Source: Gibbula magus
Taxonomy: Eukaryota; Mollusca; Gastropoda; Trochida; Trochidae
DNA length: 64,000 nucleotides
Assembly (NCBI GenBank): GCA_936450465.1
Contig: OW388297.1
Span: forward strand, 27,608,387-27,672,386
Direction: 5' to 3'
Shown: piece by piece, positions 1 through 10,757 of the stretch
Position numbering within the stretch: the stretch's first letter is position 1
Layout of the letters: each line of letters starts with the position of its first letter
The notes under the pieces: model-generated
Told to the model about the DNA's origin: nothing
The model's input: only the letters and a program-made list of their open reading frames with translations
The model's database searches: none
Made by a program: the position numbers and the translations under genes

Positions 1-735
1 TTTAATCTTAACATTGACAATAGCCCATATGCCACATTTATCCAGTTTAGTGTTAACATTGACAATAGCCCATATGCCACATTTATCCAGTTTAATCTTA
101 ACATTGGTAATAGCCCATATGCCACATTTATCCAGTTTAGTGTTAACATTGACAATAGCCCATATGCCACATTTATCCAGTTTAGTGTTAACATTGACAA
201 TAGCCCATATGCCACATTTATCCAGTTTAATCTTAACATTGGTAATAGCCCATATGCCACATTTATCCAGTTTAGTGTTAACATTGACAATAGCCCATAT
301 GCCACATTTATCCAGTTTAGTGTTAACATTGGCAATAGCCCATATGCCACATTTATCCAGTTTAGTGTTAACATTGGCAATAGCCCATATGCCACATTTA
401 TCCAGTTTAGTGTTAACATTGGCAATAGCCCATATGCCACATTTATCCAGTTTAGTGTTAACATTGACAATAGCCCATGTGCCACATTTATCCAGTTTAA
501 TCTTAACATTGGTAATAACCCATATGCCATATTTACCCAGTACAGACTTAACTATGGTAATAGCCTATGTGTCACATTTACCCAGTAAAGAGTTAACTAT
601 GGTAATAGCCCATGTGTCACATTTACCCATTAAAGAGTTAACTATTGCAATAGACCATGTGTCACATTTATCCAGTAAAGCGTTAACTGTGGCAAGGAAC
701 ATTTGTGTCACATTTACCCAGTAAAGAGTTAACTA
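1..735. repeat. 45-bp minisatellite array, cut by left window edge
   Basis: About 16 head-to-tail copies of a 45-bp unit. Each contains the core catatgccacatttatccag followed by a GTTAAC-containing linker (tgttaaca) that alternates with tcttaaca. Copies are nearly identical up to about 520 and then drift (catatgccat, tatgtgtcac, catgtgtcac) until the pattern is lost near 735. Base 1 lies inside a unit, so the array extends left of the window. The period is a multiple of three, so a 236-codon frame is open from 14 to 724. Its translation is only a 15-residue repeat with no start or splice context, and I do not regard it as a gene. Confidence 0.97.
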
Positions 736-1224
736 TGGCAAAAAGCCCATGTCTTCTTTTGTTGACTCTTCGGTCCTGCTCCGGCAAGATTAATTCTATA
801 TTGCTCGGCCGACCGGTTTGTGTGGCATTTTTTACTCATGGTTTGTGCTGCTATAGAGGCGGCCAGGACGGAAAGTATAACTACTAAGCTGGAGCATTAC
901 CAATTTAGCTAATAAACGCTGACCTAATCATATTGACAAGTGGAACCCTGTCTACCCTACATTCACACAGTGTCTTAGCTATCTCGTATATCTTGTATCA
1001 CTTCACAGCTTGTTTTAATCTTATAATGTGCTTTATATTTGACAGTTTCAAATCACTACGATTATGACATGATTTAACTTTACCCTTAAGTCAAGTGTGA
1101 CCTTTGACCCTAAGGAATGATCCAGCTGTAGTCAGTGAGCAAACACTGTATGGAAAGAAGTGTGTTTGAGATTGGATTAACAGGACGCAGCAAAACCCCT
1201 TGCTTAACGCGTTAACACGCAATG
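736..1224. other. Unique spacer, no gene seen
   Basis: Non-repetitive, AT-leaning sequence between the 45-bp and 52-bp arrays. A short frame at 705-887 starts inside the decayed edge of the 45-bp array and resembles no family I know. The only element I single out is a nuclear-receptor-type site at 1098-1110, listed separately. Confidence 0.7.
1098..1110 (-). promoter_or_regulatory. DR1-type nuclear receptor site
   Basis: The plus strand reads tgacctttgaccc, which is GGGTCAAAGGTCA on the minus strand. This is two AGGTCA-like half-sites in direct orientation with a 1-bp spacer, the arrangement bound by HNF4, COUP-TF and RXR-family receptors in animals. The match is seen directly. Function is inference, and no gene is visible nearby. 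Confidence 0.35.
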
Positions 1225-2058
1225 GCACAGAATGTTACCCTGTTTTATCCCGGCAGATATAACTATATCGAGGGAGGCATACAGTGTTACCCTGTCTTAT
1301 CCCAGCAGTCAGAAATATTGAGGGGGGGGGGGGGGGGGTCATACAGTGTTACCCTGTCTTATCCCAGCAGTCAGAACTGTTTTGAGGGTGGCATACAGTC
1401 TTACCCTGTCTTATCCCAGCAGTCAGAACTATATTGAGGGGGTCATACAGGGTAACCCTGTCTTATCCCGGCAGTCAAAACTATATTGAGGGGGTCATAC
1501 AGTCTTACCCCGTCTTCTCCCGGCAGTCAGAACTGTATTGAGAGGGTCATACAGTCTTACCCTGTATAATCCCGGCAGTCAGAACTATATTGAGGGGGTC
1601 ATACAGTCTTACCCTGTCTTATCCCGGCAGTCAGAACTATATTGAGGGGGTCATACAGGGTAACCCTGTCTTATCCCGGCAGTCAGAACTGTATTGAGGG
1701 GGTCATACAGTCTTACCCCGTCTTATCCCGGCAGTCAGAACTATATTGAGGGGGTCATACAGGGTAACCCTGTCTTATCCCGGCAGTCAGAACTATATTG
1801 AGGGGGTCATACAGTCCTACCCTGTTTTATCCCGGCAGTCAGAACTATATTGAGGGGGTCATACAGGGTAACCCTGTCTTATCCCGGCAGTCAGAACTGT
1901 ATTGAGGGTGGCATACAGTCTTACCCTGTCTTATCCCAGCAGTCAGAACTATATTGAGGTGTGCATACAGTCTTACCCTGTCTTATCCCGGCAGTCAGAA
2001 CTATATTGAGGGGGTCATACAGGGTAACCATGTCTTATCCCAGCAGTCAGAATTATAT
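1225..2058. repeat. 52-bp minisatellite array
   Basis: About 16 copies of a 52-bp unit built from a cagtcagaactatattgagg block, a ggtcatacag block and a ccctgtcttatcccggcag block. Two unit types are interspersed: one reads acagtcttaccctg and the other acagggtaaccctgt. The second is a 15-bp inverted repeat with 7-bp arms around a central A. Copies are uniform from about 1440 to 2040. The first copies carry a poly-G expansion. A short open frame at 1222-1437 lies wholly in the array and is not a credible gene. Confidence 0.96.
1322..1338. repeat. 17-base G homopolymer inside a 52-bp repeat unit
   Basis: One repeat unit has its usual run of five G expanded to 17 consecutive G. Neighbouring copies have four or five. 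A run this long can form a G-quadruplex and is also prone to length error in sequencing, so the exact count is uncertain. Confidence 0.85.
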
Positions 2059-2091
2059 TTAGGAACTATATATTTATAGAAAAGAGTAAAC

Positions 2092-2246
2092 ATTAAAGAA
2101 GATTGATCCAGTCATACCTTTACTATTTTCTATATATAACCTTACTTCACGTGAGAGACAACTCATTTGTATGTATATTGAGAAATATACATAAATAATC
2201 TGACTGCAAATATATATATATATATATATATATATTACCAGAACAG

Positions 2247-2310
<64 letters not shown>

Positions 2311-2360
2311 ACCGATATACTGGTCGAAATGAGCTCATCGTATTAAAGAAGATTGATCCA
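2092..2360. repeat. Direct duplication, 250-bp offset, flanking TA tracts
   Basis: The 19-bp string attaaagaagattgatcca occurs at 2092-2110 and again at 2342-2360. Each copy is followed by a similar pyrimidine-rich stretch ending in ttttctatatat. Between them, gaccgatata occurs twice next to TA tracts. This fits a local tandem duplication later enlarged by TA slippage. Confidence 0.7.
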
Positions 2361-2379
2361 TCTGATGTTTTCTCTTTTC

Positions 2380-2407
<28 letters not shown>
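2211..2407. repeat. (TA)n microsatellites, three tracts
   Basis: Pure or nearly pure TA runs lie at 2211-2235, 2251-2307 and 2380-2407. The middle one is about 57 bp of uninterrupted AT alternation. They are separated by short non-TA segments that are related to each other. A minus-strand frame over this stretch (2147-2338) translates to an Ile-Tyr polymer and is an artefact. Confidence 0.95.
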
Positions 2408-2412
<5 letters not shown>

Positions 2413-2415
<3 letters not shown>

Positions 2416-3594
2416 GTATTGATTATGAGAGTTGATATACGTCTTCGGTGTATTATTTAAATTTGTTTGTACATGTATACTTCTCCACGTTTGACACTTC
2501 TTACTTATTTCAATATATATATATATTTACATATCGTGAAATCCGATATCCAAGTCTATCTTTAAAAACAATCGTACGTTGCTGTGTTGTAATTTTTTTT
2601 TTACTTCAAAAGTTTTGTCGGGACGATTATTTGGTGCTCCTAAAGGCATTAGCCTAACCTAAGCGAAGTGTGTGTAAACTGCGAGGTACATGTTTGATAA
2701 TGGAGGCACGTGGTAGCTTACTTTCACAAGCAAGTGATTGTAGCCCTATCTACAGCAACGGTGATATTTTGTAGCCAAAGTAGGACAAGGGGAATTTGAA
2801 AACCAACACTCACAGAGTCTATGTTTCCTTTCGTTTAAAACAGAGTTTGAGAGTGGCTATCGTATGTTCCTAGCAGTCAGTGTGCTGTGTAATTCAAGGC
2901 TGCGGCCTGCACGACGTGCACGGTGAAGCGTGCTGCAAGTTTATGTAAAACCACGGCCATTGATAGGCAGGGGCAATACAGCTGCAGCAATAGGCTCGAG
3001 TAAACAGCCTTTGCCTCGTCAAACTTATCAGCCTGTCAACAATACACATGCTTACTCCGGCAAGTGTCATAGACACATGGGGCCCTGAACAGGCATGATG
3101 ATGATCTACCCGGACAGTGTATACCCTGTTCGTCAGTGAACTGAGAGGGGAGCGCTATGAATCGCGGCAGGCAGGCAAGCAAGCCTTCAATGGAAAGATT
3201 TGTCATTCATAAGCTGACCTAGAACTGTATTGAGGCGAGTACGTCGCCTTGTATGCCTATTGTAGAGGAGAGTAATAGGAGGCCTCCTTATTGCTACTAC
3301 TTGGCAGGCAGGCGAGTGTGCTTAGCTCAAACCCTCGTGAATATCTTTAAAAACATACATCTAGAACTGTCTATTGTGGCCGATTTCGATCTTTACCAAT
3401 GTGTCCGGCGACACTGTCAGTATTTACAACTCGACAACACCACATGCAACAACGGTCTGAAAACTTGCCATGATGTCCAACGATTTGAATCAAGAAAGTG
3501 GTTACTAACAACCATATGTAAAAGCTTTTATTAATAATAAGGCTATTTGCAAAAATATTAACAACAGATTAAAACTTATTATAATTTCCTGGCT
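2413..3594. other. Unique spacer, no recognised gene
   Basis: Non-repetitive sequence. The best open frame is 3253-3534 on the plus strand (93 codons). Its product is cysteine-containing but matches no family I recognise, and it has no clear splice or promoter context. A smaller frame lies at 2448-2657. Neither is supported well enough to call a gene. Confidence 0.6.
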
Positions 3595-3720
3595 ACTGGC
3601 TAATATGTACAACCATTTCATGTACATTCAGGATCCTGGCTAATATGTTCAATCGTTTCATTTATATTCAGGCTATGTGTTCGTTCAATATATTTCATTC
3701 GAGGCATATATACATGTACG
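3595..3720. repeat. Short 40-bp repeat, about 2.5 degenerate copies
   Basis: The string ggctaatatgt recurs at an offset of 40 bp, each copy followed by caa, then a tttcat block and an attcagg block. A third, poorer copy follows near 3676. It looks like an arrested or decayed minisatellite. Confidence 0.6.
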
Positions 3721-4439
3721 CTATAATGATATACTTTTTCTTTATTTAAAAGAAAAACTTCAATTCTTTTTATAATTATCTTATGTTTTATAACAATGTT
3801 GGTGATAATTACTGAAAATTATGATAACATGCAATGTTTTACTGGGTGATCACGTGTCCCAATGCATACCCACTGTTTGACACGACTCGTTCTTTACACT
3901 ATGATTGATTGCTTGGTTGTCCCAGCTACAGTTTGAGTTTTGTCATTTCAAATATGTCATTTCAGGTCCCAAAAATGCGTGTTAGACCTATGTCTTGCTC
4001 CCCCCAAAGGTCATATCTCCTGAAATATGCCGTGTCAGTTATCAAGTCTAAGACAAGTTTCTTATAATTTTGTCTCCTTTCAAGTGTTACTTCAGGTCTC
4101 AGAAAAATATGTTATTATTTCCCCTCAAATGTGTCTAAGATCATAAGATGTATAACATTGCTTCATGCGTCATGTTAGGTGTTTATTGTCTCCTCAAATG
4201 TGTCCTCTCTTGTCTGAATGTATGTATGTTTTCTCCTCCGATGTGTAATCATACCAGACCCATCCCTAGGCTACTGTAGTCATAGAGTCAAGTGAACATA
4301 CCCTTTTGATATCTGTGTTAGATTAAATATTGTAAAATCATAGTCTGAGGTATTTTATGCACTTAACATATTTTATGGAAATATTGACTTAGATTCTATT
4401 TGTATTCCATATCCGCGACATACACTCAATCTGTATTTA
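3721..4439. other. Unique AT-rich spacer with faint repeat traces
   Basis: No usable open frame. The motif ctcctcaaatgtgt or a close relative appears near 4070, 4120, 4187 and 4230 at irregular spacing. This may be a very old repeat or chance. Nothing else is recognisable. Confidence 0.5.
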
Positions 4440-5775
4440 ATCTTACTTAAGTTGTATCTGCAGTAGAACTCTACTTCACTGTCTTGCCATAAGCTATATT
4501 CATTCTTAATTCTATTCATCATATATACACTACCTGTACTTCATCCTATTGATATATACACTAGCACTATATGTACTTCATATGTACTTGATATAAGCTC
4601 TATCAGTACTTCATCTTATTTATATATCCTCTGTCTATACTTCATCTTATTGACATATACTCTATGTATACTTCATCTTATTGATGTATACGCTATCTGT
4701 ACTTAACGTTAATGACATATATTCTATCTGTACTTCATCTTATTAATATATACAGTATCTGTACTTCATCTTATTGATATAAGCTCTATCAGTACTTCAT
4801 CCTATTAATATATACAGTATCTGTACTTCATCTTATTGATATAAGCTCTATCAGTACTTCATCTTATTGACATAAACTCTATCAGTACTTCATCTTATTG
4901 ACATAAACTCTATCAGTACTTCATTTTCTGGACATAGACTCTATCTGTACTTAATCTTATTGATATAGACTCTATCAGTCTTTCATCGGATTGACATATA
5001 CACTATATGTACTTCATCTTATTGATATATACACTATCTGTACTTAATCTTATTGACATAAGCTCTATCTGTACTTCATCTTATTGATATATACTCTATC
5101 TGTACTTCATCGTATTTACACATACACTATCTATACTTCATCTTATATGCACACTTATATATACACACACAATATATACACAATCAGCAATTGATGTTAA
5201 TGACATTCTATCTGTACTTCATCTTATTGGCATAAACTCTATCAGTACTTCATCTTATTGATATATACTCTATCTGTTCTTCGTCTTATTGACATAAGCT
5301 ATATCTGTACTTCATCGTATTGACATAAACTCTAAGCTCTATATGTACTTCATCGTATTGACATAAACGCTATCTGTACTTCATCTTATTGATATATATA
5401 TATACTCTATATGTACTTCATCATATTGACATAGACTCTATCTGTACTTCATCCTATTGATATATTCTCTATCTGTACTTCATCCTATTGATATATTCTC
5501 TATCAGTACTTAATCATATTGATATATACACTATCTGTACTTAATATTATTGATATATACACTATCTGTACTTAATGTTAATGACATATTCTATATGTAC
5601 TTCATCGTATTGACGTAAGTTGTATCTTTACTTCATCGAATTGCCATATGGTCTATCTGTGCTGCATCTTATCGACATATACACTGTATATACTTTATCT
5701 TCTTTGCATATACTCTATCTGTACTTCATCCTATTGATATAGACTCTATCTACACTTAATGGAAGTGACATAGAC
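4440..5775. repeat. 31-bp minisatellite array, moderately diverged
   Basis: About 43 copies of a 31-bp unit with the core ctgtacttcatcttattg followed by an AT-rich gatatatac or gacataaac tail and ctctat. The 31-bp step is confirmed at tactt positions 5041, 5072 and 5103. Copies differ at several positions and some have indels. Tracts of AC/TA-rich sequence (around 5150-5190) interrupt the array. The frame is not preserved. Confidence 0.93.
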
Positions 5776-6424
5776 TATCTATATTTTGCCGCTTGATCAC
5801 TAAGAGCACAAACCAGTTCAAAGTGTATGACTTATTATAAAGAATTTACATGTTGAAATTAAATAGATATAAGAATGATCTCTGAAAACCTATTCAATAT
5901 TTATTTCCTTTTTTCCCCCAGAACATTTTTAAAACATAGTTTAATTTCATTCATTGAAAGGAGTATGTGTCACATTCTCGGATACTCACGCCATGAGGCT
6001 CTATAAAATTTTCCGTATAATTGTCCTGCATACATTTCCTCACCAATATCCTGAAATATACATATTGTTGAATGATCGGGCATTCCCATTTTTATGGAAT
6101 GTGTGTATTAATGCTTCGTACTAAAGTATAGAAGTTGCCCTTGAAATCCAACTGCCATCTTCTTTATATGGGAGCAGTGACCGCTCCTAGTGCCTGGAAT
6201 GTTACAACTCAACACATGGTCTGACCACATCCTGAACACTTACACATGCCTGACAACGCATCACTTAGACCCCGTATGGAGTTGTACGGTTTTCAAAGAC
6301 ATTTATTTTAACGACGTCAGATTTTGCTGAATTAATTGGATTTGATTCATTTAGCGAAACTGTTAATATGTATCAGACACTTATTCTTTGTGTATCAGGT
6401 ACGGGTGATACTGGGTACCAACAT

Positions 6425-6535
6425 GAACTATTTAGAACATTGCACGCCGATACATAAATACTAAACTCCAACTAGATACGGAAAGGAACTATTTAGAACA
6501 TTGCACGCCGATACAGAAATACTAAACTCCAACTG
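6425..6535. repeat. Tandem duplication, two ~50-bp copies 61 bp apart
   Basis: gaactatttagaacattgca begins at 6425 and again at 6486. The copies continue with almost perfect identity through ctaaactccaact. This is a two-copy tandem duplication, possibly the first step of a new minisatellite. Confidence 0.9.
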
Positions 6536-6740
6536 GGTATAATAGCAACAATTGTACTAAATTGAAATATTGTCTTTGAAACGGATTGAACTTTAAGGAA
6601 AAGAATAATTTTGGCAGGTACAGTTTACAACCAGCAGAAAGGACTAGTTTAGTGTTGAACTCATCAGAGCTGTTGGCGGTCTAGCTACTTGCACGACCTT
6701 GACCGGGTTAGATTCAGTTGGTTGGGATTGACTGACGGTG

Positions 6741-6753
6741 AGGTCAGAGGTCA
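6741..6753 (+). promoter_or_regulatory. Perfect DR1 nuclear receptor site
   Basis: The sequence aggtcagaggtca is two perfect AGGTCA half-sites with a 1-bp spacer, the DR1 arrangement of RXR, HNF4 and COUP-TF-type receptors. It lies in unique DNA about 300 bp before the 18-bp array. The match is visible. Activity is inference. Confidence 0.35.
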
Positions 6754-7047
6754 TCCACACCGGGACGTCAGCCACTACATGTCACAGTTAGGAACAACAA
6801 ACACGACAGTTTGAAAGTTGAGCGCGTGGTACTCCAAAACATAGTTAAATCTGCACAACTAAATTACGTCGTGATGAAACTGAATGTAAGCCAATGCTTA
6901 CCCGAGTTTAGTTACTAATGAAGGTGTAAATTTGGGGATAAAGACAACTAAAGCTCTGGTATAATACTTAATATTGAAATCTAAATGAAACGAGTCTCAT
7001 TTACGGAAAGAGTGCTGTGTACGAGACAAAAATCAAATTGTGAGTGA

Positions 7048-7850
7048 GTGAGTGTCACGTACGAAACAAGTGTCACGTACGAAACCATTATCACGTACGA
7101 AACGAGCGTCATGTCCGAAACGAGCGTCATGTACGAAACGAGCGCCATGTGTGAAACGAGCGATATGTACGAAACGAGCGATATGTACGAAACGAGTGTC
7201 ATGTACGAAACGAGTGTCATGTACGAAACGAGTGTCATGTACGAAACGAGTGTCATGTACGAAACGAGTGTCATGTGCGAAACGAGTGTCATGTGCGAAA
7301 CGAGTGTCATGTACGAAACGAGCGCCATGTGTGAAACGAGCGATATGTACGAAACGAGCGATATGTACGAAACGAGTGTCATGTGCGAAACGAGTGTCAT
7401 GTGCGAAACGAGCGTCATGTACGAAAAGAGTGTCATGTACGAAACGAGCGCCATGTGTGAAACGAGCGCCATGTGTGAAACGAGTGCCATGTGCGTTACG
7501 AGTGTCATCTACGAAAAGAGTGTCATGTGCGAAACGAGCGCCATGTACAAAACAAGTGTCATGTACGAAACGAGTGTCATGTACGAAACGAGTGTCATGT
7601 ACGAAACGAGTGTCATGTACGAAACGAGTGTCATGTACGAAACGAGCGCCATGTACGAAACGAGTGTCATGTACGAAACGAGCGCCATGTGCGTTACGAG
7701 TGTCATCTACGAAAAGAGTGTCATGTGCGAAACGAGCGCCATGTACAAAACAAGTGTCATGTACGAAACGAGTGTCATGTACGAAACGAAAAGAGGTGAC
7801 ATGAATGAATTGAGCGCCATGAACAAAACGAGCGTAATGTACTAAAAGAG
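7048..7850. repeat. 18-bp minisatellite array, uniform core
   Basis: About 44 copies of an 18-bp unit, gtcatgtacgaaacgagt, with variants gccatgtgtgaaacgagc and gatatgtacgaaacgagc. Larger repeats are visible: the block starting gtgcgttacg recurs at 7491 and 7689 (198 bp, 11 units), and agcgccatgtgtgaaacgag recurs at 7141 and 7321 (180 bp, 10 units). Because 18 is a multiple of three, frames of 100-265 codons are open in all three plus frames and on the minus strand. That rules them out as evidence for a gene. Confidence 0.97.
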
Positions 7851-9190
7851 TTTCATTTATGAAACGATTGTCATGTGCGAAACGAATGTCATGTGCGAAA
7901 CGAAATAAGCATTACGAGTGTATCATACACAGTGAAAAACGATTGTCATGTACGAAACGAGGGATATGTTTGAAACGACTGCCATCTACGGAAGAAGCTA
8001 CACAAGCTGTTTGTACGAAAAACGTGTCAGGTAGGATTCGTTCCCTGTGAATGAAGCATTCATGAATTAATGAGACAGCGAGGAAATCAACGTCATTTAC
8101 GTTACGGTAGCACGTACGAAACGAATTGCATGTGTAAATGAGTACCATGTAGAAAGAGCTTAAGAGTCGAAACAAGTGCCATGTACGAACTAAGTGTCCT
8201 GTAAAACTGAGAAAGAAACAAACCGGACTTGATATTCAAGAGCAATGTACGGAGCTATTAACACCCACGCACAGAAAATAGTGCAATGTTCGAACCGTGT
8301 GTAATAAACGAAACAACTGCCCTATTTTAAACGGCAACCTGTTAAAAAATAAAGTTATATGCAAAAGAAGTATTATACGAAACAGAATAAAAGTGTACAA
8401 AACAAGAATCACGTGAGAAATGAAGTTCATGAACGATGTTCGATGTATGTTAAATTATAGAGTCATGTGTACGAAACGCGCACGATTTACGAAACCGGCA
8501 TGGTGTACGAAACATACTGAAGCGAACGTCGACATGTTCGAAATGAATATATTGTACAGAACAAGTGTCATGTCTAAACGAGCTTTATGGACGAAATAAT
8601 TGCCACACACATATACGAAACGATCGTCCTTTACGAAATAAGTATCATAGCTTCGTGTTCGACAGAACGACCGAGCAATTAAATTAAGAACGAAGTGAGA
8701 ATCATGAACAAAAGAAACATCTTATATGGAAGGGGCGTCTTGCATGTAACGAATTGCCATCATTGAAGTAAGAAATACAATGTACAAACGCATAGTCATT
8801 AACAATGCTATATACTAAACGAGTGCCAAGGACGAAATAGATGTTGATTATGTAAAAAAAACTAACGTAATGCACGAAACGAATGTCTTGTATTGAATCA
8901 TTGTCATATAAGAAACGAGCACCATGTACGAAACGAACGTCTTGTACGAAACGAATGCCTTATATGAAACACATGTAAGTTACGGAACTAATGTAATTGA
9001 TGAAACGAACGTCGCACATTACGGAACAAATGTTTAATGTACGAAACGAACTTAATCTTTGACATTTTCGTATAACTTGACGTATGAACTAACCCTCTAT
9101 TTACGCAGCATGTAATGTACTTGATTTAAATACGAAACGAACGTTTTTGTTAAGTTTGTATGAAACAAGTGTTATATTCAAAAGGGCGCC
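7851..9190. repeat. Decayed extension of the 18-bp array
   Basis: Fragments such as tgtacgaaacga and catgtacgaaac recur at irregular intervals through about 9190 with growing divergence and many indels. This is an old flank of the array at 7048-7850. Short open frames here (for example 7912-8175 minus and 8236-8430 minus) are remnants of the repeat. Confidence 0.85.
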
Positions 9191-10316
9191 TGTAGGTAAC
9201 GAGCGTCGTGGTGAAGCGCGGCTGACCTCGGCCAGGGCGTAACGATTTGACTTTGACAGAAGGGAGAGCACTCTAGACGGGTTGACACATCACATACAGG
9301 TATTTCCACTTGTTCTATCAATGTAGACGTTTATGGGAACACTCTACCTGTCAGGTATGGCTTCCATCTGTCTGCACAGCCCCCCAGGCGGCGGGATCGA
9401 CTCGGAGGAAACGTCACCATGATCAATGTCTTGTTGCATACCACAGAATGCCTACACATCACATAGAACCACGAAGGACTTCTCGGTCTACAAATGCTAG
9501 AATAGCTGACCCAGTATACGTAGTCTATCATGAATATGATTGCAAATGTGTGCTACTGCTGTGTGTTTTATGACATTACCGACGATTTTTAAGTCAAACG
9601 AATTGCTGAACTCAATCCAGTAGAAACGTACACAAGTAAGGTCAAAGGTTCAAGTCTGCAGCAACAAAGAGCATTGTTAACATAACAGATGCATGTGCAT
9701 CGTCCAAGCAATCGAAATAAACAAATTCAGGACAAGTACACAAACTTCAAATACATCAGCATATACAGGAAGCTGGAGAAAGCTTACAAGACAGCAAAGG
9801 GAAGTCCAGATCTAAACGAGACAATAAAACAAATATTCAAGACGATTTGAAGCGCTCTTAATGTGAGGTAAACTCCACACAACAAATTGCTTGCAAATAA
9901 AGTGGAAAATATCGTACAGAAAATACTATATAGCTGTTGGACAAGCTGTGAAACCACGTTAACATAAACATGGCTCGTCGCTCGTCCGGCCATCAAACCA
10001 CATGATCAATGAGGCATTGCCGTGGTCAGTACAACAGGACCTGATCAGAGGCCAAACACGAACCTGTTGGTCAACCAGGGAGTGACGAATACTATACTGG
10101 TCAGTCACCTGTAGTACGGCTGTGATGTAGAATATATTGTAACACCTACATCAAACACTACATATGATTTAAAGATAACAACACAAAACCTACATATGTG
10201 TTTTAAAGGGCGGAGTAAATGGCACTGTGTGCATATTATTTGCGAAAATAGTTATATATATGTATTCGTGACATTAGATACATCTGACTCAAGGTTTATA
10301 TGTAGTGTTAAACAAG
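9191..10316. other. Unique spacer, unrecognised short ORFs
   Basis: Contains an 87-codon plus-strand frame at 9310-9573 whose product is Arg/His/Cys-rich and matches nothing I know. A minus-strand frame overlaps it (9331-9531). There is a relatively GC-rich patch at 9340-9420. A nuclear-receptor-type site is listed at 9639-9652. I do not call a gene. Confidence 0.55.
9639..9652 (+). promoter_or_regulatory. DR2-type nuclear receptor site
   Basis: The sequence aggtcaaaggttca contains AGGTCA and GGTTCA half-sites in direct orientation, 2 bp apart. DR2 with a GGTTCA half-site is a known retinoic-acid-receptor type arrangement. The match is seen directly. No target gene is visible in the window. 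Confidence 0.28.
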
Positions 10317-10757
10317 TTCGAGATATATGATAAATGGATCCGTGTTAACAAACATGTTCGAGATATATGGTATATGGACCCGTGTTAACAAACATGTTCG
10401 AGATATATGATATATGGATCCGTGTTAACAAACATGTTCGAGATATATGGTATATGGATCCGTGTTAACAAACATGTTCGAGATATATGGTATATGGACC
10501 CGTGTTAACAAACACGTTCGAGATATATGGTATATGGATCCGTGTTAACAAACATGTTCGAGATATATGATATATGGATCCGTGTTAACAAACATGTTCG
10601 AGATATATGATATATGGATCCGTGTTAACAAACATGTTCGAGATATATGGTATATGGACCCGTGTTAACAAACATGTTCGAGATATATGGTATATGGATC
10701 CGTGTTAACAAACATGTTCGAGATAAATGGTATATGGATCCGTGTTACCAAACAAGA
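10317..10757. repeat. 40-bp minisatellite array
   Basis: Eleven copies of a 40-bp unit containing gttcgagatatatg, tatatggatccgtg and ttaacaaacat. Variation is almost limited to gatatat/ggtatat and ggatcc/ggaccc. Each unit carries GTTAAC and usually GGATCC palindromes, and the unit junction makes the palindrome aacatgtt. The right end decays after 10750. Confidence 0.97.

Larger units (their letters stand above)
5776..7047. other. Unique spacer
   Basis: Non-repetitive AT-leaning sequence with no open frame of note. It contains a short duplication at 6425-6535 and a DR1-type site at 6741-6753, both listed separately. Confidence 0.65.

Noticed and set aside
14..724. 236-codon frame in the 45-bp array
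   Set aside because: A 45-bp period keeps the frame open; the product is a 15-residue repeat that decays with the array.
7048..7845. 250-265-codon frames in the 18-bp array
   Set aside because: All three plus frames and the minus strand are open for the same reason, and the frame ends where the array decays. No sign of selection on one frame.
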